A stretch of 64,000 nt of DNA from Diphasiastrum complanatum (lineage: Eukaryota; Streptophyta; Lycopodiopsida; Lycopodiales; Lycopodiaceae), in the NCBI GenBank assembly GCA_029204225.1, contig CM055111.1, forward strand, positions 18,889,015-18,953,014, given 5' to 3'. Each line of letters opens with the position of its first letter. Position 1 is the first letter of the stretch. The position numbers and the translations under genes were made by a program. Below are positions 9,378 through 19,562 of the stretch, piece after piece. The notes below the pieces were generated by a model. It was given only the letters and a program-made list of their open reading frames with translations, did no database searches and was not told the origin of the DNA.

Positions 9378-9891
9378 TATAAGTCTGAATTAAGCGCAAC
9401 TACTGATGAGCAACCACAATAGCAATCTCTAATCAACTCTAAAGAAATGAGCTGGAATACTCAAGAGTGTCCAAGCCCGCAGGCTTGAGAGAGAACGCTA
9501 ACTATTCAGTACTTGATTCATTATAATGTAGAAATATGAGCAGCTATTTATACTAAGCAAATGTGGCAACGTCCAATTGTAGGACAACTAATCAGGTCGT
9601 AGATCATAATGGCTAGTGGGCCATAGTGACTAAATATAAGTCTGAATTAAGCGCAACTACTGGTAACCATAACCACAATAGAAATCTCTAATCAGCTCTA
9701 AAGAAATGAGCTAGAATACTCAAGAGTGTCCAAGCCCACAGGCTTGAGAGAGAACGCTAACTATTCAATACTTGATTCATTATAATGTAGAAATATGAGC
9801 AGCTATTTATGCTAAGCAAATGCGGCAACATCCAATAGTAGGACAACTAATTAGGTCGTAGATCATAATGGCTAGTGGGCCATAGTGAGTT
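9378..9891 (-). repeat. 257-bp tandem duplication of an LTR-like promoter segment
   Basis: Two adjacent copies (9378-9634 and 9635-9891) align with few differences. Read on the minus strand, each carries a TATAAATAGCTG-type TATA box and a CTCTCTCAAGCCTG segment. A third relative is at 26600-26870 on the plus strand. The arrangement suggests a retroelement LTR whose promoter part was tandemly duplicated. Confidence 0.7.
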
Positions 9892-10332
9892 GGCATCCAT
9901 CTGGATCTTCCTAGAAATCTACTTGCTATAAAATTAGGGCAAGTCTGTAGCTTTAAAAAAAATTGAACAATAAATTGTCTTTCAACCGACACGAAATTTG
10001 TCGTTCACTGCCAATCAAACGACACAAAATTTGTTGATGATGACACTAAATGTTGGAGCCACCTGTGATTCATTTTTGAGTAATTATGTGGACTGTGTAA
10101 AAACATGAAGAAAGCTACAGGTCTGGATAAAAATTGGACGAAGATTAAGAAGTCGATGTAGGAGAATAATCCAACACCTCATGCAACCTGGAATAGCAAT
10201 TGCCCTCCTATTCTTGCGTTATAGCAGTCAAACACCATGCAAGTGCTCCCATGTACAATTATAGGTCTGGGCCCACATATGATTATAAATTACTTTACTG
10301 GTCAAGCCCGGAATGACGAGGCATAACTAATA
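9892..10332. other. No gene recognised
   Basis: Spacer between the tandem repeat and block B. No coding frame, RNA gene or repeat end that I can support. Confidence 0.3.
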
Positions 10333-12163
10333 GGCATAGCCGTGCTAAAATTTTGCATGTACAAAGTTGTTTTTCTAATATATGGTTACCTAGTGTATTT
10401 GCAAAGAAACCGGTTATTCAAAAGAGCCCTAGTCATGAATGTTGTAGCAGCCGATTTTGAGAAAAGAACCGACAAGTTTATGAATAGTAGATAATGTTTG
10501 ATAACAGAGAAAATATATCTACTGTAAGTAGGCATCAAAATCATTCACAGATTACACACCATAGACATAATGTCGCAACTTTTTTTTTTGTTTACAACAA
10601 CATTTTCAAGCACTTTTGTTTCCCAAATCAGCACGTCGATGCAAGAGAGGTAATCATGTCGTACGAGGAACTAGCTACTGCTCATTCTATATCTGTTTGT
10701 GTGACAATGTGTGTCTGCTACTTTGTGACTAACACTGACGCATTAAAAAAAAAAACCAGCACATCTCCCACGTTCATCCTGTTTATATAGCAACAGAGAG
10801 AAGGGAGTTTATAACTAATCATTTGATTACAAGAAATTGTTTAAGCTCATTCTAACGATTTCCAATTGTGCGTTGTCGTTGTCGTCGTCCGTGGAGTCTG
10901 TTCTCCATGTTGGTACTTCGTTGATCTTGCATGGTACTTAGGTCATGAAGATCCACCACTTTTGTAGCCATCTGTGAGTCGTATGTGACCGTAATCATTT
11001 CCTTGCAGTGTCTCTGCGGTCGTGAAGGTTCTTCGGAGCCTGAGACCTTTGGCAAGCAACCGCAGATAGACCGTAGTAGGGGCTTATGCGGTGCTCAGGC
11101 GGTTCGTCTCTTCAAGAGGGGAGAAACATTGTAAATCGTTAGTGTGAACTTTGTGGTGGCCTTCAGTCATCTTCCTTTGTGGACTGCTTTGTGTTTGTTT
11201 CATAGGTGACTGCAATCTCCAACTTGGAGATGGCCTTTGGTTTACTTTGCATTGGACCATAGGCTAGACTCTTTTAAAGTTGTTTGCATTGCAGTTATGG
11301 TTATTTTCAATTTCTGCCTGTTGGAAGTTCCCATGTATTTCTGTAGGTTTTGGTTCATAAGCTAGCAATGCTTTGTGGGTAGAAACTTCGTGTTTCTTCA
11401 AGTTCTAACCATGGCGGTTTGAAGGCAAAGAAACAAGTTGGTGAGCTTTGTTCAATGTCAAAGTTAGAAAGTTTGTCTTATTATAGATCTAGATGCATTT
11501 TCATTTAATACATTTGGATGTGCATTGTAAGAGTGCTTTGAGTAATGGAGGAGCAAAGATGTTTGTGACTTGCATTGAACTTGCATTGGTAACTTTAGTA
11601 GATATTTTTTAACTTATCTTCTAAAGAGTGAGGATTTCATACTTGATGTCTTTCTCAAGTTCAATAACGTTGTGGAGAGTCAATTCAACAATGAAGATCA
11701 AGTGCTTAAAGTTGGCAAATGAGACCTATCAACAAAGTTCAAAGATGTTTGTGTGGCACATGGGATCAAGAGGGAGCTTTCAAACTCAAAGGTTATACAT
11801 AGTCTGGAAGAGAGGAAGATCAATCTTTTTGAAAGAGCCAAATCCATGAGGGTGAATGCAATCTTCATAAGTCTTCTGGGGTGAAGCTTTGATGTATGCT
11901 AAGTTTGTTTTCATAAGGTACTCAAATGAAGATTTATATGGTTGGTAAGAAGCCAAGTTTGGAGCATTTGAAGATCTTTGGTAGTACTTGCTATGTCAAC
12001 TCATCTTTTGGATTCTTGAAGGGAATATGTATTGGCTATAGTGAAGTAATGAAAATTTATAGGGTTTACATTCCTAAGTCAAAGAAAGTTCACATTTATA
12101 AGGATGTTGTCTTTGAAGAGGAGATTGTGGAGAAGATTGATGTTCTTGATGTTGATCAATCTA
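10333..12163. repeat. Duplicated block B, copy 1
   Basis: This 1831-bp block matches 41820-43648 in the same orientation, with scattered substitutions only. Its right end is a copia integrase remnant that stops at 12163, where an opposite-strand copia fragment begins. Its left 1.3 kb has no recognised coding content. Confidence 0.88.
11628..12163 (+). pseudogene. Copia integrase remnant within block B
   Basis: The frames read FLKFNNVVESQF, then HGIKRELSN and LEERKINLFERAKSM, a decayed integrase core with the region around the catalytic Asp and Glu lost. Then comes VGKKPSLEHLKIFGSTCYV and GICIGYSEVMKIYRVY, the well-kept integrase C-terminal block. Stops and frameshifts are frequent in the first half. 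The second copy of block B carries the same remnant and extends further. Confidence 0.75.
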
Positions 12164-12512
12164 AGGACGGAGTTGGCAATGGACCACAAAGATCGCTATG
12201 TAGAAGATCCAATACATGCTTTGTTTTGATGGAATGTGATTTGGGAAACTTGCTTCTAGAGAGTTTGCCATAGATGCATGATTCACAAAAGAAAGATTTC
12301 CTATCCAATGAAAAAGAGAAATACAATCCATCAACTAAATTATTACAACGCATATAAGAAAGTGATCTTGTATTTACATGTCCAAATCGACTATGCCACA
12401 GAATAGCACTATCGTTTACATTTTCATGAGAGATGGTAGCTAATGCAACTAAGTTAAAGAGCACGTAAAGATTTCCGACTCTAGTGCATGTGGTCAGAGT
12501 AGTATCTTCATC
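12156..12512 (-). pseudogene. GAG-pre-integrase fragment of the outer copia (3' piece)
   Basis: The minus strand reads TRVGNLYVL, LWHSRFGHVN and CESCIYGKLSRSKFP, the His2Cys2 zinc-binding GAG-pre-integrase module, then LLHSDLCGP with the first integrase Asp, where it is cut off. It is the continuation of the gag-protease fragment at 15726-16843: removing the 12513-15725 insertion and one copy of the 5-bp target duplication joins the two in frame. Confidence 0.85.
12508..12512. repeat. Target site duplication, inner copia (left)
   Basis: TCATC on the plus strand (GATGA in the sense of both elements) is repeated at 15726-15730 and flanks the 12513-15725 insertion. Confidence 0.8.
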
Positions 12513-13390
12513 TGAAGCGAAAAAATCGCGAAGCAAAACAATCGGGAATGAAATCAATTCAAATGGAGTTCGGATATGATTGCTAGTCACTGCCTACTAT
12601 ATCATTCCTGCAATCCTCCAGAATGTAGACAGACACTGTTGACCTACATTCTAAATTAATTCAGCATTCAACAAGATTGAACCAATGTGTGGAATAGATA
12701 AAACAAGTGAATGAGATACACGAACAATAGCAGACAATATTCAATCGAGATCAGACAAAATTCAGAATGATATGTGCATAACAGCTATAACATTGTCTAC
12801 TGATCCTCTTGGTTTCAAGCATTGTGTGACAGACCCACATAGCACAGTGGCATGACAGAAGCAATGGTCTCCCACGAACAGTGTCTCGCTTACTAGCGGA
12901 CTTCTTGGATCTCCGTGGATCCTGCTTACAAAATTGTCTCGCTCACTAGAGGACTTTTCTGTTCTATATTTTGTCTATCTGTGTTTGTGTATATTTGATG
13001 CATCTAGCAATTGCATATATTCAAAGTAACATATTTGACTAGATAGATTAAAAAATCTATAACTAATCTTAGATTACTAGAGCGGTGGATTAGGCATGTC
13101 CTAACGCTCTTCTGTTGATGTCACAATATCATATCAGAGATTAGTACTTCATGGTACTTGTTTGATCTTCTTGGTCCTTTGGAACGCAAAGGTTTCATGT
13201 CGCGAAGAGTTTCGTATTGTTTTGTGTCATTTGACCTTCTCCTATTCTGTCGCGAACATTTTTCTTTTGCGTCGTTTGACCTTCTCCTGTTGTTCGTGTT
13301 GTTCACGAACATTTTTTTTTCATGTCTTTTCATCAGATTGGGAGTCAAGAGCTAGTAGAGCTTAGGTAACAGAAACATTTTGTTTCTTCA
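12513..13390 (-). repeat. 3' LTR of the inner copia
   Basis: 878 bp, similar along its whole length to 14842-15725. It starts (minus strand) TGAAGAAACAAAATG and ends TTTTTTCGCTTCA. Confidence 0.85.
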
Positions 13391-13868
13391 TCTCAAAGCG
13401 TGATAGCTTGATGACTCCAAGACTTCTCCTATGTTTCTCGAACAAACCTTTGTCTAAGGCCTTTGTGAAGATGTCAACAACCGCCTTCTTCGTTCCAATG
13501 AAAGTAGTCTGCAGCTTCTTCTTTTCGATCAGATCCCTTATCAAGTGGTACTTGATTGCAATGTGTTTCTTTCTTGATTGAAACACGGGATCCTTTGTCA
13601 GGTGTATTGTGGATGTATTTTCCATCTGCAAAATCAGAGGTTCATTTCTCGTTTCACCTAGTTCATCAAAGAACTATTTGAGCCAACTGATTTCATTGGC
13701 CATCTTTGTTGTTGTTACGTATTCTGCTTTGCCAAATGATTGAGCCACGATGGTTTGCTTTTTGATGACCTAGAGAATTGCTGCTCCTGCTATGATGGTG
13801 CATCCTCCTGAGAAACTTTTGTAGTCGTCCTTGAGAGATGCCCAACTAGCATCACTATATGAAAGCAT
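13391..13868 (-). pseudogene. Inner copia RNase H
   Basis: The minus strand reads LSYSDASWASLKDDYKS, a degenerate active-site region, KQTIVAQS, GKAEYVTTT, then HLTKDPVFQSRKKHIAIKYH and DIFTKALDKGLFEKHR, ending at the 3' LTR. This is the complete C-terminal half of copia RNase H. One in-frame stop falls after WLK. Upstream it is fused directly to the gag zinc knuckle by an internal deletion. Confidence 0.85.
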
Positions 13869-14733
13869 CTGGAACCATGCATCACAAGAATAACACGATA
13901 CACTCGATTTTCGGATTTAGCCAACATGAATCGATAGTATGTCCTTCGCATTTGCATCTCACGCATGTCTTCTTGTCGCCATTCTGCTATTTTGGCTTCT
14001 CTTTGTTTTTTCATTTGCCTCTGTTGGCTCCTTCTGCTTGCTGGTCTCGATCATGCTTTCGGTCTGACTCCCTCTTAGGCTTGAACTACTTCTTCGTCTT
14101 CTCCTTGTTGTTGTAAAGAGCTTGGTCAGAAGCATCCTTGTGATCAAGATGCTCACGATCTTCGACTTCTTCTTGAATCTTGATCATTGTCTTTTAGAGT
14201 GTCATAGCTAGATCCTTTGCTAGCAGCGTTTGGGTTGTCTGGAAGGATCTTGGTAAAGCTCTTAATAGATAGGTGAGCTGTTTCTCTGCTAATACTGCAT
14301 TCTCTGCTATGGAATTGTGTAATGAAAGGATTAGATCCTTCATCTTTCTGATAGAGGAGGTGAGGTCTTTGCCATCCCATTGCAGGTTTGTCAGCTGATC
14401 TTCAAGAAACGTGAACTGATTGTGTGATTTTGTCTGAAATTTTGTGAGTAAAGTATCTCACATCTCTCTTGCATTGGAGAGTGTAGCGAGGTCAAGAGTT
14501 AGGCTATCCTCAATGGATGATGACAACACGGCTACTGCCTTGTCGTTCTTCTCTCTCCATTCACGTACATCTTTGCTTGTAATTGTAGGCATCTCCTCGA
14601 TTCCATCCACCTAGGGAAATAATCATTCTCCCTTTAGTATAAGAGAGGTCTTGACCTTCCATGCTAGGAAGTTAGATCCTGATGAATCAAGGATTGTGCA
14701 GATCTTTGATTGTATACTGCTTATTGAAGCCAT
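13869..14733 (-). pseudogene. Inner copia gag with CCHC knuckle
   Basis: From an ATG at 14733 the translation reads MASISSIQSKI, DSSGSNFLAWKVK, then REWREKNDKAVAVLSSSIEDSLTLDL and LEDQLTNLQWDGKD, a UBN2-type copia gag. It ends in a CVRCKCEGHTIDSC zinc knuckle (C-x2-C-x4-H-x4-C) near 13960. A few stops and frame breaks occur. The gag at 45664-46590 is its close relative. Confidence 0.82.
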
Positions 14734-14841
14734 TGTTGTGAACTATGTTCTCACTTGTTAATGGTTTTTCGTCATGAATGCTTTGCCTCATGGATCTCAT
14801 AGTTTTGTGGCTATGTCAGACTATGACAAGCTCTGATATCA

Positions 14842-15725
14842 AAGAGCGAAAAAATCGTGAATCGAAAACAAAACATGAAGTGAAACAATCGCGAATGAAA
14901 TCAATTCGGATGGTTGTTGGTCATTGCCTACTATATCATTCCTACAATTCACCAGAATGTAGACAGACATTGTTGACCTATGTTATAAATTAATTCAGCA
15001 TTCAACAAGATTGAACCAATGTGTGGAATAGATAAAACAAGTGAATGAGATACGTGAACAATAGCAAACAATAATTCAATCAAGATTAGACAAAATTCAG
15101 AATGATATGTGCATAGTTGATACAACGTTGTCTATTGATCCTCTTGGTTTCAAGCACTGTGTGATAGACCCACACAGTGCATTGGCGTGACAAAAGCGAT
15201 GTTCTCCCATGAATAGTGTCTCGCTTACTAGCGGACTTCTTGGATCTCCATGGATCCTGCTTACAAAATTGTCTCGCTCACTAGCGGACTTTTCTGTTCT
15301 ATATTTTGTCTATCTGTGTCTGTGTATATTTGATGCATCTAGCAATTGCATATATTTAGAGAAACATTTTTGACTAGATAGACTAAACAATCTATAACTA
15401 ATCATAGATTACAAGAGCAATGGATTAGACACGTCCTAACGCTCTTTTGTTGATGTCACGATATCATATCATGGAGTAGTACTTCATGGTACTTGTTTGG
15501 TCTTCCTGGTCCTTTGGAGCGCGAAGGGTTTTGTGTCGCAAAGAGTTTTGTGTCATTTCACGTCGTTTGACCTTCTTCTATTGTGTCGCAAACATTTTCC
15601 TTTCATGTCGTTTGACCTTCTCCTATTGTTCATGTTGTTCACGAACATTTCGTTTTCATATCTTTCATCAAATTGGGAGTCAAGAGCTAGTAGAGCTTTG
15701 GTAACAGAAACATTTTGTTTCTTCA
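14842..15725 (-). repeat. 5' LTR of the inner copia
   Basis: 884 bp. On the minus strand it starts TGAAG at 15725 and ends next to the primer-binding site at 14841-14830. Its last bases (CTCTT) differ from the CTTCA end of the other LTR. Confidence 0.82.
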
Positions 15726-16843
15726 TCATCGAAGATTGTATACTGTTCAGATGAGAAAGTAACAGTGTAGTCCTCATCACTCATTTTAGAAACTGACAAT
15801 AGGTTCTTTGACAACTGAGGTATGTGAAGAACATTGGTGACATAAATAGAAAGATCATTGTTGAAAGTGATTTTGACTATCCCTTTGCTTTCCACGCGTA
15901 TGGTGCTTGAATCTCCGAGGTAGATGAATTGATCTCTGTTGTAAGCTGCATACTCGATAAACCATTCCTTGCGACAGGTCATGTGTTGGGTAGCATCACT
16001 ATCCAAGTACCAGCTATCGTGGTCTTTGTTGCCACTGTTGCAAGCCATTAATAGGTGTGTATCTTGTTCCTTAAATTTTGTCGCATTGGAGGAGTTTGGC
16101 TACTGTTGTTGTTGCTTATTTGCCTCATTGTAGATGCGGATGCGACACTCCTTGATGTTGTGATTGGCTCTCTTGCAATATCTATAGAAGAGCTTCTTGC
16201 GTGATCCACTGTTCTCACCTTGAGTGTGAGGGTTCTACTGTTGCTGCTGCTGCACTTGATTCTTGGCCTTGGAATAGTCTTTCTTCTTGGTGTACAGGGC
16301 CATGGATTTGTCTTTGATGGATAGTTCACTGGTCTTTCTCCGCATTTCTTCTTGAAGAAGATGACGGATCACCTTTTGAAGAGTGAGGTCGGGTTGTGTG
16401 GAGATCATCACCACAAAGTATTCATATGACTTTGGAAGAGAAGAAAGCAAGGTGATAACGACATCATCATCTTAAATGGCACATCCTACAACTGATAACT
16501 GATGCAATACAGATTTGAAGTTATTGATGTGAGAAGTGATGGCAGTAGAATCAGACATGCTAAGAGTAAAAAACTTCCTTCTAAGATGTAATCTAGTGGT
16601 TACATCATGAGTCTCATAGATATTTGATAACAAATCTAATATATCATCTTTGATCTTTCATGTCTTTGCTTGATCACCATCTTCTGGTATTAGGTCAGAA
16701 CCTTCTACTAGATTCCAAAAATCTCTATCTATCAACATCATCCGAAGTTTTAACTTCCAGATGTAGAAGTTAAATCCATTGAACTTGTCAATATTTCTAG
16801 CTTCGTTGGATGATGAAAACAAAGAGCTACCAATGTGAGACAA
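15726..16843 (-). pseudogene. Outer copia gag-protease (5' piece)
   Basis: From an ATG at 16843 the product reads MSHIGSSLF, then IDKFNGFNFYIWKLKLRMML (gag N-terminus), SLPKSYEYFVV (UBN2 core) and a knuckle region (YCKRANHNIKECR) that has lost its first Cys. Protease follows with DSWYLDSDATQHM, in which the usual DSG catalytic triplet is DSD. The protein runs to the insertion point of the inner copia at 15726 and resumes at 12512. Stops and frameshifts separate gag from protease. The substituted active site suggests inactivity before or soon after the nested insertion. Confidence 0.85.
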
Positions 16844-16896
16844 ATTAACAGTAATACAAATAGAACAAACTTAATCTCTCAATTTATTTGAGCTAT

Positions 16897-16908
16897 GCTC
16901 TTATACCA
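16897..16908 (-). other. Primer-binding site of the outer copia
   Basis: TGGTATAAGAGC on the minus strand is one base off the initiator tRNA-Met complement TGGTATCAGAGC. It lies three bases inside the LTR end at 16912. Confidence 0.7.
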
Positions 16909-16911
16909 ATC

Positions 16912-17451
16912 TGATGGGGCAAGGAAGAATGGAGAACCCGAGCGAAGAAGAGAGCAAGAATATTTGCGGAATAGCTCTCCCTCTACAATCAGCTGCTAGA
17001 TGCAAAAATAGTCTAGTAGATTGTTTATGCTAGGTTAGTCATAGCTTAATCGTTCTATTGTCCAACATGATCTTAAAAATTAACTTATACTCACAAAAAC
17101 ATAATGCGTACAGTCCACCGAAGAGATTAGAAATAGTTTGAGGTATTACTATAGATCAAATTTCAATGAGAAGTTTAGTTCAAAAAATAGTTTGAAAGAG
17201 CAGTATGAAAGTGCAAGTTCCTCAGACGTCAAAGACAGCCACTGTCTGATCAAAAACTGAAGAGTTGTAGACATCCGGGTTCTGATCCGAGTGAGTGAAC
17301 AAATTTTATCAAACAACAATGAAGTGCATTCAAATCACAACAAGCGTTCATCTACGTTATACACAGATAGAAGAGCATATAGTTGTTATATTATACTAGA
17401 GCACAACAAATGACTGTTACAACCAGAATGATGCTGTAACTGGGAGGCTCA
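16912..17451 (-). repeat. 5' LTR of the outer copia, family 3
   Basis: 540 bp, bounded on the minus strand by TGAGCCTCCCAG at 17451 and CCCCATCA at 16912. It is related over its length to the LTR at 30170-30806. It is followed inward by the primer-binding site and gag, which fixes the orientation. Confidence 0.8.
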
Positions 17452-18522
17452 AAATCATTCATCTCATGGATGGAGCATCAAGTAGATTGTGCTGGGATAA
17501 TCCATTTATAGATTGCATCCATGTATTAACTACAATAAATGTTTGTCATCTAATTAGGCAAGCCGTTGTACTTGGAAGTATTTGGCTTGTGTGACAACTA
17601 TACATTGTGCACACGGTCAACGAATCAGGGAATGTTGATGTGGATGAGGACGTCGCAATTCTCTCACTTCACAGATTCGGGAAGTGTCTGGGAACGTTCC
17701 TCATTGAAAATAGACGACCTTTGGGACTTTCTCTCTCTTCACATTTTTTCGCAAAAAGCCGAAGGTGAAGGTGCCCATAAAAAGGTGAAGGTGTCTTTAA
17801 AACAGTTTAACTCATGAAAATAGATGACGTTTGGGAATTTTCTCTCTCTTCGCATTTTTGGAAAAATGTGAAAAAGCTGAAGGTGTTAAAAACAATTGAA
17901 TTTTGAACTGTGCATAAGTTAAACTTTTGAACTATGCAATTGTCGCATTTCAGGAAAATGCAAAAACACCAAAGCTGTTGAAAACATAGTTCATTTTTGC
18001 AGATTGTTGCGACACTTAGTGTATTTCTGCAGACTGTTGTGACAGTGTAATTCTGCAAACTGTTGAAAACATAGTGTATTTCTACAGACTTGTTCTAAAT
18101 GCTAATTCGTGGAAGTCATTGAATATGGCCAGGTCTTCAATGACTTCAAGTTATTGAACTTAACATCTGAATTTGAAATTATGATAGGATTGGTTACCCT
18201 TTGCTGGAGATCAACCAGAAGCCCATTTGTAGACGTTCTTCAAATAGTTTGGCTGTCTAAGTTATGAATTCTGCAAGTATCAGATGAGCAAACGTACAAC
18301 CAAAGTTGGTTTCACCTGACCCTATATAAATGATCCATAAACGTGCAGGAAGAATCTTGAAATAGAAAATAGTCATTCACCAAGGAGGCACTGTGGGCTT
18401 AAATTCCAATGGAGAGAACCCACCAACCGTCTTGTAGTTAGCAGTGAGTCTCAGGGGTCAGTTAGCACCCCTGAGAGGGGGGATGCTAAATATCTGCCAA
18501 AAGAAGCTTAGTATCATCAGGT
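17452..18522. other. No gene recognised; short local duplications
   Basis: Two diverged copies of a roughly 90-base segment (17705-17795 and 17815-17890) share AAAATAGA-GACGTTTGGGA and TTCTCTCTCTTCGCA. Around 17990-18090 a TGTATTTCTGCAGACTGTTG motif is repeated three times. I see no coding or RNA gene. Confidence 0.4.
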
Positions 18523-18525
18523 AAG

Positions 18526-18900
18526 TCATAGCCTGGGGAACTGATTATTCTTAAAGATATTGGTGACAATTTTGCACAATTTATGCCTCATAAAGCCTTT
18601 CTTTTGAAAAACATTGATCAACGTTTGTACTTTCTCAATGAAAATGTTTTGATCACTACAACAGTACATTGCTGCAATGACCTGTGAAATAACGACCTTG
18701 CATGAATTGAAAATAGGCATGTTTGATGAAAGATGAATATATTGGCAGATCGAAAAGGGTAGTGTTTTCCTTTTATCATTTTTAGACATTAGAAAATTGC
18801 CCGTATTTGACTCAAATTTAGTAATAATGTTTAACAAGTTGGCAATATTGTTTTCAACATTGTTTTTAGTGCTCTTCAACAAGACAAATGAATGTTCCAA
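18526..18900 (-). pseudogene. Unrecognised 124-codon frame, faintly like a Penelope-type RT end
   Basis: The frame reads coherently: NNIANLLNIITKFESNTGNFLM, then KRKTLPFSICQYIHLSS and QTLINVFQKKGFMRHKL. The succession 'basic-x-LPFSIxxxI...F...VQTLINVFQKKGF' resembles the end of Penelope-like reverse transcriptases (RSIPYS..LRI...F..L...L..RGY). There is no catalytic motif in this part, and no GIY-YIG module is seen nearby. It may equally be a fragment of an unrelated gene. Confidence 0.25.
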
Positions 18901-19230
18901 GTGAAATACTTACATATTATTGGAGAATGATATTTTCTAGTGATCTTTGCACCTAGTAAAATTCCTATAAAAAAGTGGCTAGGTCATTAGGAGAAGCCAT
19001 AATTTAGATCTGATTTTTGTAAATGTGGGTGGCATTGGGTCAGCCATATTATCAGGTGGTGGTGAACTAGGTGGACTAGGAGGATCAGGATCTAGACTAC
19101 GCTTTGATGAACTTATAAGATATAACATTGGTTTATAATTTTGTTATTGTTATATTTTTTCTAAAATACAAGAGATAAAAGTTTGAGATAGCATTTTTTT
19201 CTTCAATCTAAATATATCATTTGGAATTCC

Positions 19231-19562
19231 TTGCAGAATACCATCGAAATAAATTCCTTTACAATGAGACATGGAGGACTTCACGAGGGATCAGCTGTTG
19301 GGCAAAAGGAATCATCGTTCGCCCATTACTTGAAAAGTTTTGTAAATAGAAAAATTTGTATATATTATTCAAGTTATAGTCCATTTTTTGCCACTGTTAT
19401 AATGGCAATTAAGGCCTTATCTATTTGCTTAGGAGGCCATAATTACTCAAGAGGAACATTCAAAATTGTTTTTGTTAAGAGGGATCTAGCCATTAATATA
19501 TTGGGTTATGTGCTTGGAAATACAAGAAAAAGATCATCTTCAATGGCCCTTTATTCAGCTTA
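19231..19562 (+). other. Unrecognised open frame joined to copia
   Basis: About 110 codons (SFTMRHGGLHEGSAVGQKE, then ICIYYSSYSPFF and SICLGGHNYSRGTFKIVFV) open into the copia RT remnant at 19563. I recognise no family. It probably marks the truncation point of the copia element. Confidence 0.25.

Larger units (their letters stand above)
12513..15725 (-). mobile_element. Inner copia element, 3.2-kb deletion derivative, family 1
   Basis: A complete insertion on the minus strand bounded by LTRs at 14842-15725 (5') and 12513-13390 (3'), with LTR ends TGAAG and CTTCA and a 5-bp target duplication. The internal part keeps gag with its zinc knuckle, then jumps to RNase H at about 13868. Protease, integrase and most of reverse transcriptase are missing, so it cannot mobilise itself. 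The primer-binding site is degenerate (TGATATCAGAGC, 14830-14841). It interrupts an older copia of another family. Confidence 0.88.
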
